DNA from: Clostridia bacterium
GTDB lineage: Bacteria; Bacillota; Clostridia; UBA1381
NCBI GenBank assembly: GCA_900770405.1
Contig: CAAGKL010000179.1
Span: forward strand, 1-7,729
DNA length: 7,729 nucleotides
Direction: 5' to 3'
Shown: positions 1 to 5,507 of the stretch, piece by piece
Position numbering within the stretch: the first letter of the stretch is position 1
Layout: each line of letters begins with the position of its first letter
Translations under genes and position numbers: made by a program
The notes under the pieces: generated by a model
Told to the model about the DNA's origin: nothing
What the model saw: the letters and a program-made list of their open reading frames with translations, nothing else
Databases searched by the model: none

Positions 1-894
1 GGCGGCTATGCGATAATCCTCTGGGACTGCTATCTTTTCTACCGCGACGAGGAGTTGCTGCGAAAATATACGCCGGACATAATGCGGTATGTCGACACTC
101 TTGCGCAGCGCGGACCGATACTGGAAATGTCGCGCTACGGTGACTGGCTTTCGCCGGCGGAGGGCTGGCGGCGCGGCGAGCCGGAGTGCTGCGCGACGCT
201 TTACTACTATTATAATATCCTTCTTCTGGTAAAAATGCTAAAGACGCTCGGCAGGGACTCGGAAAAATATGAGACACTTGCGCGGGAGGTGCGCGGCGCG
301 ATGCTTGCGCGGTTTTATGACGCGCAGACGAAGCTTTTCGGCGGCGGCTCACAGTTCGCCCAAAGCCTTGCCTTAAAGCTCGGCATTATCCCGGAGGAGG
401 ACACCGCCGCGGCGGTCGGCGGGCTGTGCGCGGATATTGAGAAGAACGGTCACCTGACCACAGGCATTCTCGGCACGAAATACGTCGCCGAGATGCTGGC
501 AAAATACGGCAGGGGCGAGCTTTTGATGTGGCTAATTCTGCGCAGAGGCTATCCGGGCTGGCTCGATCTGATTGACGGAAAAACCACGCTTTCGGAGAGC
601 TGGGACGGCAGCGGTTCGCAAAATCACTGTATGTTCGGCAGCATCGACGCGGCGTTTTATTCACTGTTAGGCGGAATAAATGTTGGCGACGAGGTGACGG
701 TGAAGCCGTATTTTGCGGCGGAAATCAATCACGTAAAATGTCGCACCCGGGTGCGCGGCGGCGAAATTTTTGTCGAATGGCAACGTACGGACGAGGGAGT
801 CCAGCTGCAGCTTTCATCGGAGGAAAAGGTCAGGCTGATTTTGCCCGACGGGCGTGAACTTTTTGAAAAGGAATGTAGAATCACGGTTAAATAA
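1..894 (+). CDS. Alpha-L-rhamnosidase, GH78 family (C-terminal part; 5' end outside window)
   Basis: This would hydrolyse terminal alpha-L-rhamnose from glycosides or polysaccharide side chains. The reading frame is open from base 1 and gives 297 residues before the TAA at 892-894; a TTG at 55 is internal and not a credible start. What is seen is the second half of the (alpha/alpha)6 catalytic barrel followed by a short C-terminal beta domain. GH78-like landmarks, in order, are Y-G-D-W-L (136-150), a tyrosine-rich helix (about 200-220), H-L-T-T-G-I-L-G-T-K-Y (about 451-483), T-T-L-S-E-S-W-D-G (583-609) and S-Q-N-H-C-M-F-G-S. The Glu codon at 595-597 in the S-E-S-W motif sits where GH78 enzymes carry the catalytic base. 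The general-acid motif (D-x-x-x-R-D-E type) would lie upstream of the window, so activity cannot be judged. From about 670 on, the sequence resembles the rhamnosidase C-terminal beta-sandwich. No signal peptide can be assessed. The gene is followed directly by a terminator and so ends its transcription unit. Confidence 0.9.
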   Translation, partial: GGYAIILWDCYLFYRDEELLRKYTPDIMRYVDTLAQRGPILEMSRYGDWLSPAEGWRRGEPECCATLYYYYNILLLVKMLKTLGRDSEKYETLAREVRGAMLARFYDAQTKLFGGGSQFAQSLALKLGIIPEEDTAAAVGGLCADIEKNGHLTTGILGTKYVAEMLAKYGRGELLMWLILRRGYPGWLDLIDGKTTLSESWDGSGSQNHCMFGSIDAAFYSLLGGINVGDEVTVKPYFAAEINHVKCRTRVRGGEIFVEWQRTDEGVQLQLSSEEKVRLILPDGRELFEKECRITVK

Positions 895-900
895 CAGGAT

Positions 901-937
901 AAACACGCTCTTTCACACGTGAAGGGGCGTGTTTTTT
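901..937 (+). terminator. Rho-independent terminator after the rhamnosidase gene
   Basis: An inverted repeat of about 16 base pairs pairs 901-916 with 919-934, including two G-T pairs, around a very small loop. It is followed by a T run (932-937) that overlaps the base of the stem. It starts 6 bases after the stop codon. It should separate the rhamnosidase transcript from the downstream lyase gene, which has its own promoter. Confidence 0.88.
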
Positions 938-953
938 GCGTTTCGGCGCCCTT

Positions 954-977
954 TTACCAATTTTAGTTATTTGGTGA
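954..977. promoter_or_regulatory. Imperfect dyad upstream of the lyase promoter, possible operator
   Basis: ACCAA at 956-960 and its complement TTGGT at 971-975 are separated by 10 bases, with one further flanking pair (954 with 977). The dyad lies upstream of the -35 box, centred roughly 65 bases before the expected transcription start, a position where activators can bind. The arms are short and AT-rich DNA makes such dyads by chance, so this is only a candidate. Confidence 0.2.
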
Positions 978-994
978 CTTTTTTTGCTTTTCTA

Positions 995-1024
995 TTGAAT
1001 TTCGACCTGTAATTTTGCTATAAT
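995..1024 (+). promoter_or_regulatory. Sigma-A type promoter with extended -10 for the lyase gene
   Basis: A perfect TATAAT (1019-1024) is preceded by TGC, the extended -10 signature. A weaker -35 box TTGAAT (995-1000, four of six consensus bases) lies 18 bp upstream. Transcription would begin near 1031, giving a very short leader of about 23 bases before the ATG at 1054. The spacer and upstream flank are AT-rich. Confidence 0.75.
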
Positions 1025-1053
1025 GGACAAAAATAACGTACGGTGGTGTGAAT

Positions 1054-4000
1054 ATGAAAAGGATAAGCAGAGTTATTGCGGCGGTGTGTGCTGCGGCGGC
1101 AATCGGAATTGCCGGGGCGGGTGCAGCGCCGAAAATATCGTCGACGAATTGCAGGGTTGTGCCCGAGGGGGATTATCTCGGCGTTTTTTCGAATGAAAAC
1201 AGACCTGTGAGCTCGGGGGATTTAATCAGCGCGATTTCGGCAAGCGGCTACACCTTTAAATACGTCAGCCCGAAGCTCGCGCAGACCTCGACGAACGATG
1301 TGCACGGAGGCTATGTGCTTGCGAAATCCTCGGACGGCGAGTATTACATACCGATTATGCCGCGGGGCAAAACCGTTAAAAAGATAGATTTTACCGACGG
1401 AACGGGCGGACCGTACATTCATAATCCCAATAATATTCCGACCTCGCTTGTGCGCGGCGTCGGCGGGAGGAGCGATGAGGATAAGTCCTTTGTGTTTGCG
1501 CCGGACGGCAGCACAGGTGCCGGCTCGAGCGGCACATATCTGCAATACGGAAATCCGTTTAATGTGGATAGTGTCTATACCGTTGAATTTTCAGTTTATA
1601 ACAATTCCGATGCAGCGGTCGGCGCGAAAATGAAGCATTTTTATACCGAAAATAAATCCACAAAAGAAGCGCATCTTGACTTTCTGAAATATATGCCCGA
1701 CGGCAGCGTGTCCGCGCTCAATCTGAACAGCAGCGGGCAGAACGTAGACGTAACCTCGGACAGAACCTTTGAAACGGGAAAATGGCATCGTGTGGCGCTC
1801 ACGGTTGACCCGGTGCGCAGCCGCTGCACAACATATATGGACGGCTATCCTGTCGGAGAACTGTGGACACCTCTCGGGAGCAGTTATTCACCGCAGATTG
1901 ATTATTTCCAGCTGAAGATGCTCAATCCCTCGGGTGCGCAGACGGTCAGCGGCGAAATGGCGTTCGACGATTTAGAGATTTACCGAGGCTACTATGACAG
2001 CCGCGAGCAAATTACGGCGACCTCGGACGCGCTTTATATAGACGACGATGTATCGCTCATTTACGGCGCGGTCGGCAGAACGGCAGCCGATGCGGCGGGG
2101 CTCGTCAGCGTGAGCGGCGGCGGCACTCTCCGCGCGGCAAGTGCGGACGGCGCATTTCGCGGCGACGGCGACAGGGTTGCGGTGTCTGACAGACTCTGGC
2201 TGTGCGATGCGGACGGAAATGTACGCAAGGCATACCGCGCGGCGGGCGATGACTACATCTCCGACGTAAGGCTTTATCAGGACGATAAGAAAACCGGCGC
2301 GGAGCTCACGATTTGCCCGGCATCGCAGGATAAGCCGATGAAAGCTGCACTCGCGGCGGCGGTGTACGATGACGGCACTCTTGTGTCGGTGTCGATTTCC
2401 GGCTCGGGCGAATACAGCGGCAAGGTCGAGCTCTCGGCAAAGCTCGACAACTCGGCATACACAACAAAAATATTCCTGCTTGACGGGTTCGACACGATGA
2501 AGCCACGTGACCTGCCGTACAGAATCGGCTCGAAAACGCTGGCGAACATTGATTTTGAAAGCGACGAGATGTCGCAGATGGTAATTTACCGCAACGGCAA
2601 CACCTTCGAGCGGATGGACGAAAATGACGAAAACGGCGTTTATCATCTGAAGAGCGTCAACACCGGCGGCGCAAACCTGGCGTTGCAGGGGATTTACACC
2701 GATACCGACTATGCGATCTATGAGCTTGACGTCAAAATGCTCTCGGGAACAGGGTTTTCGATTTATCAGAAGGAGAGCGACAGCAGCACTGTTTACCAGG
2801 TTTTGGCGGAATACAGAAAAAAAGTCCTGACGTTCAAGAGCGGCGAGAGCACAACGCTCGGCAATGAGTGGCACAGGCTATCCTTTGCGAGCGACTACCG
2901 CACGCGGTATATTAATATTTATTTTGACGGTCGGTCTATGGGCAGGGTTAAAATGGAAAACGGATTTGCGGCGGACGGCAAAAGGGCAGAGGTTTTCCGC
3001 CTGGCAACAGATCCCAACTGTGAATATGATATGTATATAGACAATTTCCGCGCATATGAGGGGCTCAGCCTGCGCGATGACATAGGCGACAGGGTAAAGC
3101 AGATTGACCTCAGCATTACGCGGAGTGTGTTTGAAAACGATGAGCCGCAGCGCAGCGCGCTCTCGGGCTATATGACGCTGCACACGCGCAGCGGCGTGGT
3201 TTACGACGGCACGAATAAGACAATTCTGGAGAATAAGCCCGCCGTCGATGCCGACGGAAGCGTCACCGTCGACGCATCTGAGCTCTCGGCGGCGCTGGGG
3301 CTCGAGCCGACAGGCAAAAGCGGGTATATAACGCTTGACGAGTGGGCGGAGCTTTCGGGCAAAACGCTGACGAGCGTTGACGCAGAGTATAACAGTGGGC
3401 TCGTGGTAATCGGCAACGGCGCATTTTCCGCCCCGTCGGACACAAGCGCATTAAATGCCTTTGCGTTCAGCCTGCGCCCGACGCCGGAGCAGATAGCCGC
3501 GGCATACCGTGCATCGGACAAATACCGTCAGCACCCGCGCATTATGGCGAACCAAAGCGATTTTGACCGGATAATCGACGAATACGAGTCAAACAGCGGA
3601 ATGAAAAATCTCCGGAAAATTATACTTGAAGACGCGGACTGGTTGTTGGATATGCCGGTGCAGGAGTACAAAATCGACAAATCATCGGAGCTTTTGGGCA
3701 CGGCGCGGTCGATGGCGGGCAAGATAAACACGCTTGCGATGGCGTACCGCCTGACGGGCGAGACGAAATATGCCGAGAGAACCTGGGCGGAGATAAAATC
3801 GGCGTCGGACTTCCCGGACTGGTATCCGCAGGGGCATCTGTGCCCGGCGGAGATGGCATATGCGGTGGCGACGGGGTATGACTGGATTTATGACGCACTG
3901 ACCGACGAGCAGCGCGGAATAATAGAGGAGGCTATGTACGAAAAGCTGCTCTATCCCGCGTGGGAGGCGTATTTGTCGACGGGCTCGGCGATGACGAACG

Positions 4001-5379
4001 GCGTTGTTTCGGGCAATAACCATACAATTATATGTAATTCCGGAATTGCGATCGGCGCGATGGCGGTGATGGACAGATACCCGAAGGAGTGCGCATATCT
4101 GGTATCGAACGCGATAAGAGGAATTGAGGGAGAAATATATAAATTCGCCCACGAGGGCGCGTGGTACGAAGGTGCGAGCTACTGGGAGTATGCAATGTCC
4201 TACAGCGTGAAGATGCTCTCCGCGCTGCAAACGACCTTCGGCACGGACTTTGGGCTTGCAATGACCGAGGGACTTCGCGAGGCGGCGGACTTTCTCATCT
4301 ATATGATGCCCCCGCGGCTCGGACTTTACAATTATTCCGACGCAACGCCCGGCTCAATTTGGGCACCGGAACTTTTGTGGCTGGCGAATGAGTACGATAA
4401 GCCGCATATTGCCGCGGCGTTTGAAAAGCTGGCGTCCGCGCCGGGCGCAACGCATACAGTGTCTGACCCCGTAGACGGCTATTTCTACGGTGGCTTTGCG
4501 CTGGAGGACAAGGTGTTGCGGTTTCTGTGGAGCAAGGCGGACACCGAGGCGAGCGTGGATATGCCGCTCGACAGACTGTATAAAGATGAGGGCGCGGTGG
4601 CGCTGCGCGACGGCTGGTCGGTATATCCGACCTATGTCGGAATTCACGGCGGCATGCCGAACGTGACGCACGGACACCTTGACGCGGGCAGCTTTATCTT
4701 CGACAGCGGCTATCGCAGGTGGTCGAGAGACCCGGGAATGGGCAATTATTCGTCGGAGGGGTATTTTGATGACGGCGTGAACGGTATGCGGTGGAAACAT
4801 TTCCACACGAGAGCCGAGGCGCACAGCACGCTTGTGATAAATCCCGGCAGCGGACCGGATCACGCGGTCGATTCCTATGCGGAGGTGAAGCTTGCCGCGC
4901 AGTCGGATAAGGCGGCGATTGTCACGGTTGATATGAGTGATGCCCTGCGGGAGAATGTGATCGCGGCAACGCGTGGATTCTTCTTCACCGATAACAGGAA
5001 GAGCCTTGTTGTACGTGACGAAATTGACCTTTCAAAGGATAATTCCGAAATTTACTGGTTTATGATGTCGAGCTCCGATGTCAGAATTGAAAGTCAGACC
5101 GACAGCGGATGCGTGCTTAATTACAGCGGGTACAGAATGAAGCTCGATTATGTTACCGACGCGGACAGCGCGGAGCTGACTCTTGGGGCAGCAGAGCCGC
5201 TGCCGACAAGCCCGGTTATGTCGGACGATCCTTCTACGGACAGTATGAAACGGCTGGCGCTTAAACTGACCGGCTCGGGCAAGGTAAATATCACCGTCAA
5301 GCTCACGCCGTACAACCTTTCCGGCGCAAGCGCGGTTGCGTACTATGACAAGCCTATTTCCGAATGGAGTATTGATTAA
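1054..5379 (+). CDS. Secreted multidomain heparinase II/III-type polysaccharide lyase with LamG-like domains
   Basis: This is a predicted extracellular lyase that would cleave a uronic-acid polysaccharide by beta-elimination. ATG 1054 is chosen over the in-frame GTG at 1048 because GGTGG at 1042-1046 is then at normal spacing; the protein is 1441 residues. Residues 1-25 are a Sec signal peptide (K2, R3, Ala-rich core, A-G-A-A-P cut region) without a lipobox. Domains: a short module ending Y-I-P-I (53-105); a LamG-like sandwich (about 145-312, W244-H245-R246); a beta-rich module (321-400); a second LamG-like sandwich (about 496-675, W606-H607-R608); a segment resembling copper-amine-oxidase N-terminal modules (about 704-787); an alpha-barrel (about 827-1150); and a Hepar_II_III beta-sandwich (about 1179-1441). 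Candidate catalytic residues are H990, Y1043 and H1206, and a metal site H1208, D1226, H1257 matches the order seen in heparinase II. There is no C-terminal anchor, SLH or dockerin. The exact PL family and substrate are not determinable by eye. Confidence 0.87.
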   Translation: MKRISRVIAAVCAAAAIGIAGAGAAPKISSTNCRVVPEGDYLGVFSNENRPVSSGDLISAISASGYTFKYVSPKLAQTSTNDVHGGYVLAKSSDGEYYIPIMPRGKTVKKIDFTDGTGGPYIHNPNNIPTSLVRGVGGRSDEDKSFVFAPDGSTGAGSSGTYLQYGNPFNVDSVYTVEFSVYNNSDAAVGAKMKHFYTENKSTKEAHLDFLKYMPDGSVSALNLNSSGQNVDVTSDRTFETGKWHRVALTVDPVRSRCTTYMDGYPVGELWTPLGSSYSPQIDYFQLKMLNPSGAQTVSGEMAFDDLEIYRGYYDSREQITATSDALYIDDDVSLIYGAVGRTAADAAGLVSVSGGGTLRAASADGAFRGDGDRVAVSDRLWLCDADGNVRKAYRAAGDDYISDVRLYQDDKKTGAELTICPASQDKPMKAALAAAVYDDGTLVSVSISGSGEYSGKVELSAKLDNSAYTTKIFLLDGFDTMKPRDLPYRIGSKTLANIDFESDEMSQMVIYRNGNTFERMDENDENGVYHLKSVNTGGANLALQGIYTDTDYAIYELDVKMLSGTGFSIYQKESDSSTVYQVLAEYRKKVLTFKSGESTTLGNEWHRLSFASDYRTRYINIYFDGRSMGRVKMENGFAADGKRAEVFRLATDPNCEYDMYIDNFRAYEGLSLRDDIGDRVKQIDLSITRSVFENDEPQRSALSGYMTLHTRSGVVYDGTNKTILENKPAVDADGSVTVDASELSAALGLEPTGKSGYITLDEWAELSGKTLTSVDAEYNSGLVVIGNGAFSAPSDTSALNAFAFSLRPTPEQIAAAYRASDKYRQHPRIMANQSDFDRIIDEYESNSGMKNLRKIILEDADWLLDMPVQEYKIDKSSELLGTARSMAGKINTLAMAYRLTGETKYAERTWAEIKSASDFPDWYPQGHLCPAEMAYAVATGYDWIYDALTDEQRGIIEEAMYEKLLYPAWEAYLSTGSAMTNGVVSGNNHTIICNSGIAIGAMAVMDRYPKECAYLVSNAIRGIEGEIYKFAHEGAWYEGASYWEYAMSYSVKMLSALQTTFGTDFGLAMTEGLREAADFLIYMMPPRLGLYNYSDATPGSIWAPELLWLANEYDKPHIAAAFEKLASAPGATHTVSDPVDGYFYGGFALEDKVLRFLWSKADTEASVDMPLDRLYKDEGAVALRDGWSVYPTYVGIHGGMPNVTHGHLDAGSFIFDSGYRRWSRDPGMGNYSSEGYFDDGVNGMRWKHFHTRAEAHSTLVINPGSGPDHAVDSYAEVKLAAQSDKAAIVTVDMSDALRENVIAATRGFFFTDNRKSLVVRDEIDLSKDNSEIYWFMMSSSDVRIESQTDSGCVLNYSGYRMKLDYVTDADSAELTLGAAEPLPTSPVMSDDPSTDSMKRLALKLTGSGKVNITVKLTPYNLSGASAVAYYDKPISEWSID
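1210..2253 (+). other. Shared A-LamG-B unit in the N-terminal half of the lyase
   Basis: This protein-level segment (residues 53-400) recurs in the next gene. Part A has G65-Y66 and ends in Y98-I-P-I101. The LamG-like part has the K-W-H-R motif at 243-246 and ends in F-D-D-L-E-I-Y followed by R-G-Y-Y-D (to 315). Part B carries T343-A-A-D346 and a D-A-D-G turn. The distance from the GYY hinge to the T-A-D motif is nearly identical in the downstream protein (31 and 33 residues). No named family was recognised for A or B. Confidence 0.6.
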
Positions 5380-5390
5380 AATGTGAATTT

Positions 5391-5420
5391 TTCGTACAAT
5401 TGATGAACATAATGTACAAA
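5391..5420. promoter_or_regulatory. Inverted and direct GTACA repeats just upstream of the second promoter
   Basis: GTACA (5394-5398) and TGTAC (5413-5417) form a dyad with a 14-base gap. The same DNA reads as a direct repeat GTACAA (5394 and 5415) offset by 21 bases, two helical turns. It ends 3 bases before the -35 box, so a protein bound here could affect RNA polymerase. The matches are short and the role is conjecture. Confidence 0.2.
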
Positions 5421-5423
5421 TAC

Positions 5424-5452
5424 TTGACATAGGTTTGCACGAAAAATATAAT
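5424..5452 (+). promoter_or_regulatory. Perfect-consensus sigma-A promoter for the second secreted protein
   Basis: TTGACA (5424-5429), a spacer of exactly 17 bp, and TATAAT (5447-5452) match the vegetative promoter consensus in all twelve positions. The predicted start is near 5459, giving a leader of about 49 bases to the ATG at 5508. It lies 45 bases after the lyase stop codon. No clear terminator hairpin was found between that stop and this promoter, so read-through from the lyase gene is also possible. Confidence 0.85.
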
Positions 5453-5507
5453 AATCTCATAAAAAACACGGCAAGGGAAATCAAAAAAAGAAAGGAAGAT
5501 GTAAGAA

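Noticed and set aside
1048..1053. GTG at 1048 as start of the lyase gene
   Set aside because: The GGTGG motif ends at 1046, almost touching the GTG, but is well spaced for the ATG at 1054. Starting at the ATG also gives a standard signal peptide M-K-R.
1078..1090. Lipoprotein signal, from the Cys at residue 12 of the lyase
   Set aside because: The Cys falls early inside the hydrophobic core with no L-x-[AG]-C lipobox, and a normal signal-peptidase I region follows at residues 21-26.
1972..2874. A 300-codon open frame on the minus strand opposite the lyase gene
   Set aside because: It lies wholly inside a coherent + strand gene with recognisable domains. Its translation is rich in Arg, His, Val and Cys without any motif, as expected for an antisense shadow of GC-rich coding DNA.
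5380..5507. Terminator between the lyase gene and the next gene
   Set aside because: The only dyad here has 5-base arms with a 14-base gap and no T run after it, which is too weak for a rho-independent terminator.
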